The position numbers and the translations under genes are program-made. A stretch of 64,000 nucleotides of DNA, taken from Zeugodacus cucurbitae. Its lineage: Eukaryota; Arthropoda; Insecta; Diptera; Tephritidae. Positions 37,555-50,410 of this stretch are shown piece after piece. Below the pieces are notes generated by a model. The model saw only the letters and a list, made by a program, of their open reading frames with translations, was not told the DNA's origin and made no database searches. The stretch lies in assembly GCF_028554725.1 (NCBI RefSeq), contig NC_071671.1, positions 50,242,001 through 50,306,000 on the forward strand. The letters run 5' to 3'. The number at the start of each line of letters is the position of its first letter. The stretch's first letter is position 1.

Positions 37555-39779
37555 GTAAGTCCAAACTACTAAACCATAAAGATTATCCATTATACCGGCA
37601 TATACGTCAATATACATTGTTATATTTTACATACTTATAATGCAATGTAATGCGCACAACAACTTACATATATACTTTCTGGAATTCATTTACAAATTGT
37701 GTTTACATATTTTAGTTATGCCCAAAAGGCATAAATATGGCGTAAATATATTTGTATGTACGCTTGTACGTATGTATGTAGTGGATTGTCTATTGTTCAT
37801 TTGTGCAATATTTACACCATGAATAGTAAATGCCTTGTCACGCTTAATTAGAATTCATAGTAAAAGCTGATTTGCGTATGTCACTTATAATTTGTTGGGA
37901 GGACAACAATGTTTACCTGTTCATGGATAATTAAGTCATAAAAAATGTGAAGTTAAAGGATCCGAAAAGTGTACATAATTATAATGGGTCGTGAAATTGT
38001 CATTAAAAAGCGGTAAAGTCGTAAAGTCAATCGATAAGGGCGTGTTATTTTTTATGCGATAAGGTGTATAAAGTTGTGAGGTGGCCTGTATTTATTTTTT
38101 AATTTTATCGTGAAAAGCAAGAAAAATATATATTACTTATCTTTTCTGCAGGGTGCAACAAATTTATTTTATTTGAATAGAAATCCTTTCTGCTGAACGT
38201 ATAATTCTTTTAATGATTATTTTTTATTTATAAAGTCTTGAATGGCATACTTTTGTTGAATTAAAATTAAAAAAAGCAAATATGACCCCAGTTAGCAATA
38301 TTACAGGTTAAAATTTAATCGCTTTTATTTTTATTTTTAATTTGGAAGTGGAGATTTATTTAAAATAATTCAAGTTGTTTATATTACTTAAGATAATTTT
38401 TCAAACCAACTAACACAATTTGACCTTTTATTCATGTTGTGTTGGTTTCCCATTTTTAATCAATATTTATATGCCAATTACATTACGCAAAATCATTCAG
38501 GACTTGTTTACGATTATTGTTTTTGTTTTTGCGGTACTACCTACATTACACCAATACAAAAATTGGCAACCTCTTCATATTACACTATAATTGAACTGTA
38601 AACCAATATGCATTACTTGCCAAAACTCTATTTTCGTGTTTTTCGTTTACAGTTATGTGAAAAATTTAAGCATTTGATCAAAAAATTATTAAGCATTCTA
38701 AAGGAGACTTCGTAGTAGCATTGTGAATGCTTTTAATTGACAATTTCCTATTTATTTTTATTTCGCCTCAATATAACTGTAACCCTATTGTTATTGCGGA
38801 AAATAATTAATAATTTTTTAATAATCTTCATATTTTTTGTTAAGTATTACTTTTTCTTGGTAAGATATTATGTTTATTAGTCCTTTTCGTCAACGGCGTC
38901 GAAATATTTCACCCAAAAGTAACAATATTTTCACAAATATTATTAGAATAAAAAATTGAAAATATCATAATAATGATTACAATGCAACTATGGTAGTCTT
39001 AATTTATTTTTTAACGAGCGTTACAATTATATTTCACAACAATGTAATTTGCCATGGTCCTGACTGCTCCAAGATTTCTTTTCATGCATACCAATTGCTC
39101 AATGAGGCGAAAACCAAACACAATTTTTCTTCACTTCCTTTGGTGTGCATAAAGTAGTACCATAGAAGTCTATTTTTCTTGTTCCAGCTTTTTTGGCAAC
39201 TCTCCTATGCTTATCTATGCTCCAAATATGAAATACTAGATAACTTGGCCATTCGCATACGCGTTTGTCTGCAAGATGCATGCATGTATGGTACACATGT
39301 ACATTTTTGTACGTGTCACGATTGGCATCGTAGTAATATATTACACTTGAGAGTTCAATGCCCACCACATTTTGCACTACAAGATAGGGTAGATACAAAG
39401 GAGCCAACGCGTGAGCGGACATTAAGGGGACGAGAGTCGTTTATTTCCGGCAGTTTGTTGGCGCAGAATTTTCTTTACTTTTTAGCTTTCACAAACAACT
39501 TGTGTACTGTGATTTGCTTTACTTTTTGCAGCTGTCAAGCACTCTAAAAGTAGTACTTCTTTTCAATTCTTTTTTCGAAACTTTTTTCTTTGTTGGTTTA
39601 TTAGGAGCTTATAATATTGTGTTTGATAGTGGAGGTAGCTGTAAGGTTGAAATTGACGACGAAAGTACGGGCGCAAATAGTTGTTTTTCGGGTTTTGCAG
39701 CTGAAGGCGTCTCTATAATACTGAGATGTCTGAATTGAACGGCACTTATTCAGTTATTTTTATTGTTGTTGCAGTCGTT

Positions 39780-40240
39780 ATCTAGCCCTGATAGAACTGG
39801 AAAACATGTATTAATTGTTATCCAAGTCATCTAACGGGAGGCCCAAGACACGAGCTGTTTCGACGAGGTCGGATTAAAGGGTAGGGGGGGTTAGAGAGTA
39901 ATATTTAGTGGAATGCACCGCGTCCTGTGGTCTTGTGCCCTCACAATGTCTGCAACGACTCCATTAGTCCCAGCACACTGATGAATTCCAGAATAGCGCT
40001 GGGAGTAAGGCAGTCGATGCGGTAATCCCCTTAGTTGGGATGGTATGTCCCAAAATTCTGCAGCTTGTTCTGCGAAGTGCTACAAATTCTAATAGCAGGG
40101 AAGTTTCACCCTCCATGTTACAGAAGCGGCAGATTTGCGATGAGCCCAAGCCCAGATTTTATAGGTGTTTTCTGAGCTAACGGTGACGCGTGTATAGTCC
40201 CACCAGTACCCTTAGTGAGCTTCTTGGGAGGTTTATTAAG
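39780..40240 (-). mobile_element. decayed LINE 3' region (I/R1- or Jockey-like) with zinc-knuckle remnant
   Basis: The minus strand gives SSQICRFCNMEGETSLLLEFVALRRTSCRILGHTI, matching the CRFC...E-x-H/L-C motif after the RNase H domain of I-type LINEs (the His/Cys half is eroded). The distal part (TCATCTAACGGGAGGCCCAAG, GAGCTGTTTCGACGAGG) matches the Jockey 3' end at 32.6 kb, so two related 3' ends may be joined. Dead copy. Confidence 0.6.
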
Positions 40241-40375
40241 TACAGTGATCTCCGTTTATGTGCCTTTCCCGCTTAGTTGACCATATTTTGCGGCATCGTT
40301 GTTTTTATCTAAATTTGCATATAAAATTCCCCGCTTAAGAGCATCCGCTTAAGTGCCTTTGCTTAAATGCCTGTA
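40240..40375. mobile_element. possible pogo-like terminus
   Basis: ACAGTGATCTCCGTTTATGTGCC followed by CCGCTTAAGTGCC-type repeats, reminiscent of pogo/Tigger ends. No matching opposite end was found. Confidence 0.3.
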
Positions 40376-41310
40376 ATATTTAAGCCACAAAAATTCTCTT
40401 TTCCTCCATCCGGAAGATCTCCCTGATTGAATGGGGACCCACTGCCAAAAAAGGTTCTGGGTCTGTTCGAAGTGCGGTTCAACCTATGTACTTCCTTTGC
40501 CGGGATTTGTCCAGCGCCTCTCGTATACATACGTATAAGTAGAAACATCTCCGATTTCCCCGGTATAGCGTGTTATTTGATTTGCCACTTAGGCTTTTGT
40601 TTTTTATTTTTATATTTTGTAGCTCAAGTTCTTTGCTTTGTGCTCCACACACTTTAGGCGTTCTCACATGTTTTGCATTTCTTTGTTATTTCGCAGAAGC
40701 TTTGTGGCTTCTTCCCCCTAAAGCGCTCATTTGCGGTTGGACCGAATTTCATTCTGTTTTATTGCACTACTTCCAATTGGTTGTTGTTGTTGTTGCATTC
40801 AGATATATTTACGAATGTAAAAAGTGTATACCACAAGTCTAAAATTTTGCTTAATTTCAAGTTGTAAATTTCACGTTTCAAACTTTTTGACATTTCGCTC
40901 TGTCATTTGTGCGAGTTTTCACTGCAACAACACAAACACACTTATTTACCGTTACGTGCTGTGTGCGATTTTTTAATGTGTCTGTCATTAAATATGGTAG
41001 AAAATAGAAACGCAAATTTAATGCGAGCAAAATAGACTAATGTAAACTTGCCAACAACAATAACAGCAAAAACAGCTAGCAAGTGTGCTAGCCATTTTTT
41101 AGCGTGCTTCGAAAATGGAAGAAGGTGTAAATTTGCAACTTTAACTGCCAGCAAATTAAATACTGCTATTTAACCGAGTCCGCTCAGCTGTCAGTCAGTC
41201 TGTCAAGGCCTTCATATACACATACATACATTTGTTTTAGTTTTGCATGCAAATATCTGTATATATCTTTGTGTGCGAATATTAATGCTTCTGTGCCATT
41301 CAATCGCGTG

Positions 41311-41322
41311 TGTGTGTGTGTG
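41311..41322. repeat. (GT)n microsatellite
   Basis: Short uninterrupted GT run. Confidence 0.8.
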
Positions 41323-41851
41323 CGTGCCTATTGATTCGCTACGAGCTCGTTCGTGTCTTTGGCAAATTTAATCAATCCGGCTCAACAATCGTGTACGCTT
41401 TACCATTTTCCACCGGATTTCTTGCTATTAACTCTTGTGCAACAACAACGACAACAACACTACCGGTAATAGCAACAAATAACAATAGTTCCGATTTTGA
41501 TTAGTTTTGTACTCCATCTCTCCATGCCCACAGGCACCCCCTCGCTGGCGCACTGTTTACCAACCGCTGCCGTTGCTTATACGCACCTTTCTTCAACTTT
41601 CTATTTCTTATTCTATGTACACGACGCGTATTTATCTATGCGCATCTGCTTTATGTGGATATATGTATAAATACATTTATGTGTAAAATTGTAGCAGTTT
41701 GAGTATATTTCGATTTCAATCGAATTTTATATATGTAACTAAAAACCTTTTTTCTTCATTTAAATTACCAAAAGATGAGATCCCATGCTACTGAGAAGCA
41801 ATTCAACAGAGCCATTGTTCCTAAGAACTAAGTTTTATTTTTGAGGTTATA

Positions 41852-42275
41852 CGAGGGCTGCTATATATATTTCTGGCCTAATAATGAAAATAGGAATATT
41901 TATCAACGAAAATGGTTTTACAGTTTTTCAAAATATTCTCCATCAAGATTTATACACTTTTGCATGCGCTCAAACCAATTTTCGAAGCACTTTTTTTGAG
42001 CCTTTTTTTGGGCGATTGTCAAATAGTTCGGGATCCAAACCTTTTTTACGGCCAGGTGTTCATGCAATATCGAATGTATGCTGGTGGGAGAAATGCATAG
42101 GTATACCTCTATCTGAAGGTATGTTACATGACGGTCTTGCATTATCAGTTCACGTATGGCATCGATGTTTTCTGGCACAACGGCTGTTTTTGGACGACCT
42201 TCACGGAATTCGTCTTTGAGCGAGCGTCGGCCACGATTGAATTCGTTGTTAATTCAATTTTTTGGCCAAGATGAA
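41852..42275 (-). mobile_element. mariner element with large internal deletion
   Basis: The minus strand reads NEFNRGRRSLKDEFREGRPK, then PENIDAIRELIMQDRHVTY with a helix-turn-helix (SPTSIHSILHEHLAVKK), then jumps from LTIAQKKAQKK straight to CFENWFERMQKCINLDGEYFEKL. The N-terminal DNA-binding half is thus fused in frame to the last ~23 residues, and all catalytic aspartates are missing. The end CGAGGGCTGCTATATATATT next to TA at 41850-41851 is the expected terminus; the opposite end is not clear. The fused frame is open, so a DNA-binding peptide is possible. Confidence 0.8.
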
Positions 42276-43041
42276 TTTTTTAATTCCCTGTAAATAAAAC
42301 AATTCACGATTAAATGACAAAACGTTCTGAGTGATGTTATTTGATATTATGATAAATTAACACTTTTTCTACCAAATCTTCATTAATTTTTTTTTAATTT
42401 TTCACGTTTTATTCTTTTTTTTGCGTTTCTATGGCAGAAAAATCATTGAATAAAGTGTTGTTTTGCTGGTAGTGCTAAGCGTTATATGAATCTATTAGAA
42501 TTTTTATCGGCATTTCTTTAATTTTTTGGTGTAATAATTAAAAAAAAAATAAGCTGTCAACTCACAAACAATATTGTTTACTATTATGCTACATTTTCAC
42601 ACAACACTGTAGTTGTGAATGTAGAGCGCCTAGCCTATTGCATTGTGACCTCTATTGCTTGCTAACATCATTTCTTTGTATTTCAATCTTATTGTCATTG
42701 TAAATGTTGTAGCTGTTGTTGGCGTAGCGTTTGCTGCTGGCATTGTAATCCCTAGTAAACTAGCTGCTATTGTGTCAACGATAAACTGCCTGCCTTGCCG
42801 CTCTATAAGCGCAACAATAGCGCTTTAGTAGAAGATCGCGGCAATGGCAGCTGGAGCCTGAACTTTCAATATCCCTCCTCCCCCTACACACTTTGTGTGT
42901 TATTTGAATGCGCCACTCAAGTTCCTGCGCGTTAAACAAAGCGTACCCCAAACTGAGAACTAAAGTTTATTATGAGTGAAGTGAAAAGCGATGAGCACCG
43001 AAGGGGCGGGGAATTTGAATGGTAATTCGTATAAAATGCTA

Positions 43042-43059
43042 AACACACACACACACACA
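43042..43059. repeat. (CA)n microsatellite
   Basis: About nine CA units. Confidence 0.85.
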
Positions 43060-43917
43060 ACAAAAACAAAGAAAAGCACAAGACGTTAGCTCGTAAGCAG
43101 CCAATTCAGCGTTCCTCTTTGTGGCTCTGCAACGGAGATTGGCTTTGCCGGTGCAGACTCTGCACACTTTGCACCTTTGTGTATAATTTTTTTAATATTT
43201 ATTTACTTGTTTTCTCAGTTTCTTCTTGTTGACTGCTTAAGTGTATCTGCAAGTGTGTTTACATTGAATTTCCATAATTTCACACAAATGAAAGCTTGCA
43301 AAAAATTTCTATTTCCTTTCTTACTTATTCATTGTTCATTTTGTTGTTGTGTTTTTTGTTCTTGTGTATTTAATTATACTTATATTGACAAAAGTGTATC
43401 GAATTCTGTGACGCTTCATTAAAATACGTTCTCAGTTCGCCACTTCCTTACTCGCTATGTTTGTGCACTGTTATCTCATAAAGAATCGTCACGTGCAAAC
43501 GACAACAAGTAATGAGTTTGATTTTAATACAAGAGAATTTCTTATATGCATATCTCATGAATATTGTTTGTTCGATTCGTTACTCTCCAAGATTTGGCGA
43601 TTCCAAAAGAGTGTTTATAGCCTCATTGCAGAATAACAGTCCTTTTTATTGTGTCACTCTTCAGTACAAGTCCTATATCGGTCCACTTGCTGTTCAGAGA
43701 CCCATTTTAAACCATACTTCTTCCTCTATCTTTCTACGCTGTGTTCAATGAGCAGTCGCTGATGGAAATTCATTGAAAAATGACCGATCTGATAACCTCT
43801 TTAAAGTAAATGTTGGTATCTCTCTGTGTGGGGATCACAGAAGGTCCAGAATTCGAGTCTTTTGTTTAATCTGACTGAAACCCATATTACATATAGCGTT
43901 TAGCAACGGAAAGTCTA

Positions 43918-44220
43918 AACCTGGTTGTCATCGAGGTCATCTATCGGTAGGACCGCTAATCACATCTTAGTATGCGCCCTAAGACTTGCCGGTTCAGGCA
44001 GGTTAGGGTAACCGTTATAACAACAACAACAATGAAACGGGTTTTTTCGACAGGGTCAGACCGTAGTAGAGGGTTGTTAGGTGAGTCGGAGGACATGCAA
44101 AGTATCATGCGGAGATTCGTTACATGCAGGACATGTATTCCGTATGTCTGGGTCTCTTGTAGATAAGTAGGTGTTTAACCTGTTACAGTATAACGAAGTT
44201 GCGCAATTTTCAAAGAAATT
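43918..44220 (-). mobile_element. decayed Jockey-type LINE 3' end with a nested second 3' end
   Basis: GTTGTCATCGAGGTCATCTA and GAAACGGGTTTTTTCGACAGG...ACATGCAGGACATGTATTCC match the 32.6-kb copy in the same minus orientation. Between them (about 43955-44030) lies a plus-oriented 3' end, GCCGGTTCAGGCAGGTTAG...AACAACAACAACAA, so a second truncated element inserted into the first. No frame survives. Confidence 0.6.
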
Positions 44221-46131
44221 GCATCTTCTTCTATTTTATTGAACTTTTCATGAACATTTTTTGGACTTCTCTTCAATAACCAATAAGTTTTCAGGACCGA
44301 TAAAAGTGTAATTATTTCAAATTAGTTTAAGAACTCACTCTTTCAAAGGGTCAGCCTCTGAATCTAATCTAAGAACTCACCATGTATTATAATTTAGACT
44401 TCAAGGAATTTTCTCTCAGTGTCTTCTTAAACTATCACAATGCTGTGTTCATTGGATGTATTTCATTTCATAGGATCCATTCACGGATCGTTCATTTAGC
44501 ATCCATAAAATAACTTCCTGTTTCTGTAATTCCACATTTTGCGTCTTTCTTAAATTGTAAGTCAATTTTTGTTTCATTTCCGTGCTCCAAAGACAAGTGA
44601 TGACGAGACTTTAAAACAAAATTACGCAAGAACTCTTCATTCAATCTACCTTTACCTTTGAATTGCCAATATTAAACCTAACCTCAATTGCCATTCATTT
44701 ATGAACTGAAAACTCATTTTATACCAAAAGTAATTTATAAATAATTTCGTTTTTATGCAGATTCCCATAACTAATTTAATCATCATAACAAAATTGCTGC
44801 GAAAGTTACGACAATCGCCGCTTCGTTAAACCCTTTCTACTAACTACCACTTCCATAGCTGCAAATGAACGCACTTAACCGACCCACCTAACCTTTTCGG
44901 CTCGCCGTGAGTGCCGCCGCCGCCTCTCTCGGCCATGGCCATCATATTTCATTTTGCATCTTCGCTATTTTGTTTATCACTTTTCCAGCTTGCGGCAATA
45001 TTTTAATTTACCTTCTTCATATTGCGGCAGAATGTCGAAAACAATAAACGAATGAGTCGCACGTAAATGGAGTGTAAATGTGTTGACCTCGTAGGGCCCG
45101 TTAGTGGGTAATTTTGTGGACCAGGGAGCGGAGCGCGCGGCGCATGATAGCATAGTATAGTCTACTTAGTCAATAAGACAATAGACCAAAGCGTGCACTT
45201 ATTTAGTTTATGTGTGAGTCTGTGGTTATATACTAATATAACAGTATCAAAATGTTGCTTGCTTGCAACCTTTGTCTATTGTCTGCCTGCCTTCGTTATT
45301 ACCATCCATAGCGGTTTATATGAAATGTTAAATTATATTTACTTTTATTTTTTACTTATTTCATTTTCGCTTTTCCTTATGCTTCTCTAACCTATTCAAT
45401 TGCTTTGTTGTGGTAGAAGGCGTTGTTGCCTTATAACAAGCAGTTTCACAAGCGTCTTAAGCGTCTTGCAACACATTTTGTGGCACCTCTTTACAAATAC
45501 AAGTATGTATTGTTTTTGTTTTTAGCTTTTTGTGTGCACTTTATTTTAATTATATATTTTAGCTTGCCTTCGTTGCCTTCTTGCATATCTACTACAGTAT
45601 TGGGCAAAAGTTGAGCGCACTTATAATACAAATTTTAACATTTTTATGTAAGGAAAAAAGAGGCAAATTTTAAGAAAAATAATAATTAAAAAGACTTGTT
45701 CTCCAGTGACTTCATTATCTACTTGTTTTGATTGAACAATTGTTGGTTTGGTGGACTCTCAGCCAAGAAGAGTGTTTGAGATATTATTGCTACGTCTGAT
45801 TTAGAACTGATTAGAATTTAAAACACGTTCCACCGAGTGTTCTATACAAACTCATTTATAAAATTATATATTATTTAATGTTTAGTCTATTCTGGGAGTT
45901 CTGGCGGCAGATTCTATATTCTAAAATTTTAGTCCAATCAGTACTTCTTCAAAAGGCTAATAAAAACCATTATCCATTTAATTTTTGCCGATAAAACCTC
46001 GCTCTTCACTCCACATTAGCGGAACGGTTCTAGAAGATATTTTTCAACGAACGTTCCCACAAAGGCGGTTCTACGTAACCGGAATGCAGCCGGATCCATT
46101 TAATTATTAACGATAAAATCGTATCTCTTAA

Positions 46132-46140
46132 AAGAGTTGC
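46132..46140. repeat. left target-site duplication of RTE-like copy 2
   Basis: AAGAGTTGC, repeated at 47219-47227 after the (AAG)n tail. The A/G part overlaps the tail, so the true length is uncertain. Confidence 0.65.
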
Positions 46141-47218
46141 CTTTATGCCGCGATGTCTGAATTTGGTATTCCCGCAAAACTAATACGGCTGTGTAAGCTG
46201 ACGTTGAGCAACACCAAAAGCTCCGTCAGGATCGGGAAGGACCTCTCCGAGCCGTTCGATACTAGACGAGGTTTCAGACAAGGTGACTCACTATCGTGCG
46301 ACTTCTTTAACTTGATGCTGGAAAAAATTATAAGAGCTGCAGAGCTAAATAGAGAAGGTACAATCTTCTATAAGAGTGTACAGCTACTGGCGTACGCCGA
46401 TGATATCGATATCATTGGAAACAACACCCGCGCCGTTAGTTCTGCTTTTTCCAGACTGGATAAGGAAGCGAAGCGTATGGGTCTGGTGGTGAACGAGGAC
46501 AAGACGAAATATCTGCTGTCATCAAACAAACAGTCAGCGCACTCGCGTCTTGACTCCCATGTCACTGTTGACAGTCATAACTTTGAAGTTGTAGATAATT
46601 TCGTCTACCTGGGAACCAGCATTAACAACAATAACAATGTCAGCCTGGAAATCCAACGCAGAATCACTCTTGCCAACAGGTGTTACTATGGACTAAGTAG
46701 GCAATTGAAAAGTAAAGTCCTCTCTCGACGAACAAAAACCAAACTCTACAAGTCCCTCATCATTCCCGTCCTACTTTACGGTGCAGAAGCGTGGACGATG
46801 TCAACATCCGATGAGACGGCACTAGGAGTTTTCGAGAGAAAGGTTTTGCGTAAGATTTATGGTCCCTTAAACATTGGCAACGGCGAATACCGCAGACGAT
46901 GGAACGATGAGCTGTATGTGTTATTCGACGACATAGACATAGTCCAGCGAATAAAAAAAACAGCGGCTACGCTGGCTAGGTCATGTTGTTCGAATGGATG
47001 AAAGTGCTCCAGCTCTGAAAGTATTCGATGCAGTACCCGCTGGTGGAAGCCGAGAAAGAGGGAGACCTCCACTCCGATGGAAGTACCAGGTGGAGAGGGA
47101 CCTGGCTTCGCTTGGTATAACCAATTGGCACCAAACTGCTAGAAGGAGGGATACGTGGCGCGCTGTTTTGGACTCGGCTATAACCGCGTAAGCGGTGTCT
47201 ACGCCAGTCAAGAAGAAG
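46141..47218 (+). mobile_element. RTE-like LINE copy 2, 5'-truncated, about 1.08 kb
   Basis: The plus frame starts within the reverse transcriptase: MSEFGIPAKLIRLC, VRIGKDLSEPFDTRRGFRQGDSLS, the catalytic LLAYADDIDIIGN, LVVNEDKTKYLLS, then the same C-terminal domain as copy 1. An extra A in the run after CGAAT (eight instead of seven) breaks the frame at about 46960; the remainder continues from 46994 (MDESAPALKVF...) to the stop at 47191. The tail is (AAG)n. It is 5'-truncated with no endonuclease domain. It is close to copy 1 in sequence and opposite in orientation. Confidence 0.85.
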
Positions 47219-48754
47219 AAGAGTTGCGGGGCCCAACATCAATTTCTTTAAATTCTTAACCTTATCTTGTATGAAATTCACGATCTCGTGGACTTATGAT
47301 CACTTCATTCATGGTCCATTTGTTAAAGTAAATCCGAATCATGACTGTTGGGTGTAAAATTATTGTAAGATTGTTTTTGGTTATTGAACTTTCAAATCGT
47401 TTAGGCTTCAATTAGTTACAACACTGAAACTGAAAATTTCAAAGAAGGATAACTATATTCTGAGTCTTTAAAGGAGAGCTAGACAAGAGAGTGTATTTTA
47501 CTATATTTTCCTTTAGATTTATACATCCTTACATATTCTACGTTCACAATATCATTTAAGAAACTTTGAATATGCCAAATTTTATATGACAATGATTAAT
47601 GATCTCTCAAAACTTATGATTAAACTCAAAACTCATGTTATTTATACGAAACCAGAAATATACCAAATGTTGCTTAACTTTTGACCCACACTGTACGTAA
47701 CAAAAATATAATTATCTCAAGCGTAGCATATAATAAAGGTCGCCTTTTTCATGATCCAAAGCCAATGTCGTCATAGTCGAGCATAAATTACAACCACCAT
47801 ACAAAAACAAAACCAATAAAACCAGTGTTACATTTGCGGTTAAGACCGTTATTGTCACTTTTCAATAGCTTGCCACAATGAGAAGCGATTTTTTTATTAT
47901 TCTTTTATATAATTTTTGTATTTTTTATTATTATTTATCGCAGCGAATGCGAACCAAAAAAATATTGTGATATGTCAACCAGTCTGCCAAATAAGGGGGA
48001 GACTCGCGTGTAATAGTCATACATAATGACATGATTTCACTTACATACATACATATATAGTATAAGATTAATAAAAGTCGAGTCAACGTAAAGAGCACTT
48101 AGTGGTTGGTGGTCGTCGCAAAGTCATTATGAGTCATTGATTACAAATTCGCCACAAATGCCACTGACTGCCATCGGCTGGCTTTGCACTACACTCCACT
48201 GGCTACACTGCAATTGCCACACAAATATGAACAGTAATAAATGGACAGACATAAATATAACTGTGTAGATGTACAGTATAACTCAGTCAGACAATGTGGT
48301 TTCAACTCCTCCGCCCCCGTTTCAGCGTTTTCGCCATCGCCAACCTGCTGCACTCTCGCCACATTTATCTATTTTTTCAGCTCTATTTGGTATTTTTCCT
48401 CGCCATACGGTCAACCCCTTGCGTCCCACTCATCACCTCATATTTTATACAATTTGCTTAACCTTCTAACGCACAGCAACAACAACAATACAAACAAATA
48501 AAGCAACGAAATCGCCACCACATTCGTTACTTCGTTGCCGTTTACGTTCGCGTTCGTGTGTTTGAGCGATCATATGTTTTCACTACCGTCACCATTTAGC
48601 CAATTTGACGTTTTTGCTAGCTTTTATTTTCGTTTGCTCAAAATGGATCTTATGTCATTTTTTCCACACACCACACATACCAAAACCGGTAAGGCGAGAA
48701 AATATTGACCGTCCGTAGCGTTGAGTTCACAACGAACGAGTCGGAGTAAACGTG

Positions 48755-48775
48755 AGTTGAAGAGAGAGAGAGAGT
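48755..48775. repeat. (GA)n tract
   Basis: GAAGAGAGAGAGAGAG; such tracts can bind GAGA factor in flies. Surrounding 48.70-48.88 kb is GC-richer than average and could be an intronic enhancer or promoter. Confidence 0.5.
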
Positions 48776-49649
48776 GGAGTTATGGAGTTAGTATATAGAG
48801 AGCGCGCTCCAATATTTGTGTAAGAGCTAGCGAGTTACCGACGAGTCACAGTAACTGCAAAAAGCAAACATACACCTCATACCTCATACCCCATACTAAG
48901 TGGGTAGATAATTTAATGCGATCGTTGACACATCAGCTGATTACACATGCTACTTTTGCGCCAGTATTGGAGCGGAACTGGTGCTTAATAACTAACTATT
49001 GTACTACGTATTGTTTATTTTTATTATTATGCTGCATATTTGTTTCACGGAAAAACAATTTAAGCAATTTGTTATCGGTAATTCTGGCGGAGTGAGTCTA
49101 CCAGTGTATATAGTATAAACAGTTAGCTTTGACTAACAACTGCCGTTAGTCTGTATCATTACTTAATCATATACTATATAAGTAACATAAGTAATAACAG
49201 ACATTTTTTACGCTGATAACCCATATCAGTGTCAACAGTGATAAGCTGTTATTTGGTTATATTTACGAGAAATTTTACTTGTAGAACAATTGTGCTTTTC
49301 AGTAAGAAATTATATTATTATTCTATACAGAGGTGACAAGAATTTTGGATTTACCATAAGTAGCTTTGCTTAGAATTAAACAATGTAATGGTTTTACAAA
49401 TTACTTTGTGTAAATAGAGAGGGGCAGATGTTTGACTTTTGGATCATAGTTATCTAGTTGTCGTTAGTTTAGGACTCCAAACATTACTTTGGACAGTGTT
49501 AGAATTCGGCAGTGGTTCTCTGAAGTGAGTCTGGTTTTTGTAGAGAGTAATTAGGATTCTACCTGAGTGAATTCCAGCTTTTTAGAAGGCGAAGCCATGG
49601 TTTCCTCTTCGAGTAGACTAGAATAAGTCTCTGATAAACAGCTTATTTC

Positions 49650-50410
49650 ATATTTATACTCTCGCAGCAAAGTTGCTACGAGAGTATTATAGTTTTGTCC
49701 ACATAACGGTTGGTTGTAAGTCCTAAAACTAAACGAGTTAGCTATAGGTTTATATATATCAAAATGATCAGGGTGACGAGAAAAGTTCAAATCCGGATGT
49801 CTGTCTGTCCGTCCGTGCAAGGTGTAATTTGAGTAAAAATAGAGATGTCTTGATGAAACTTGGAAGACGTATTTCTCGGCACCATAAGAAGGTTCAGTTC
49901 GAAAATGAAACTACTAAAGTTATATCAAGGAAACCTTCTAGAGTCGTTTCTTTTAGGTACTACCTTATACAGTCCAAAGATGACAGAAATCGGATAATAA
50001 CCACGCCCCCCTCCCATACAAAGGTTAGGTTGAAAATTACTCAAAGTGGGTTAACTCACTAACGAAAAACGTCAGAAACACTAAATTTTGTAGAAGAAAT
50101 AGCAGAAGGGAGCTGTACTCAGATTTTTTTACAAAATGAAAAATGGGCGTGGCATCTCCCACTTATGGGTCAAAAACCATATCTCTGGAACTACTCGACC
50201 GATTTCAATGAAATTCGGTATATAATACTTTCTTGACACCCTAATGACACATGTGAAAAATGGAATCGAAATCGGTTCATAACCACGACAACTTCCCATA
50301 TAACTCAATTTTGAATTCCATCTGATTCCTTCACTTTATAATGTATACATAAGGAACCAATGAAGATAGCGGAATAAAACTTTACACAAATAGTGTAAAG
50401 CATCTCTTGC
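49650..50410. repeat. dispersed non-coding repeat with terminal hairpin
   Basis: It starts with a hairpin (TACTCTCG CAGCAAAGTTGC TACGAGAGTA), then TATAGTTTTGTCCACATAACG, TTGTAAGTCCTAAAACTAAA and repeated TGTCTGTCCGTCCG. Sequences of this layout are common repeat tails in flies. There are no coding frames. A weaker match (GTCTCACATAACGGTTGATT) lies at about 18.79 kb. Confidence 0.5.

Larger units (their letters stand above)
45595..47693. mobile_element. Tc1-like element (TIRs) interrupted by an RTE-like LINE
   Basis: The left end CAGTATTGGGCAAAAGTTGAGC and the right end (reverse complement) CAGTGTGGGTCAAAAGTTAAGC match at 18 or so of 22 bases, and TA lies outside each (45593-45594, 47694-47695). 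Removing the LINE leaves about 1.0 kb, the length expected of a worn or non-autonomous Tc1-type element. I could not recognise transposase residues in the remainder, so the pairing rests on the termini. Confidence 0.5.

Noticed and set aside
46857..47281. Minus-strand frames across the RTE copy
   Set aside because: Antisense shadows of the LINE coding frame.
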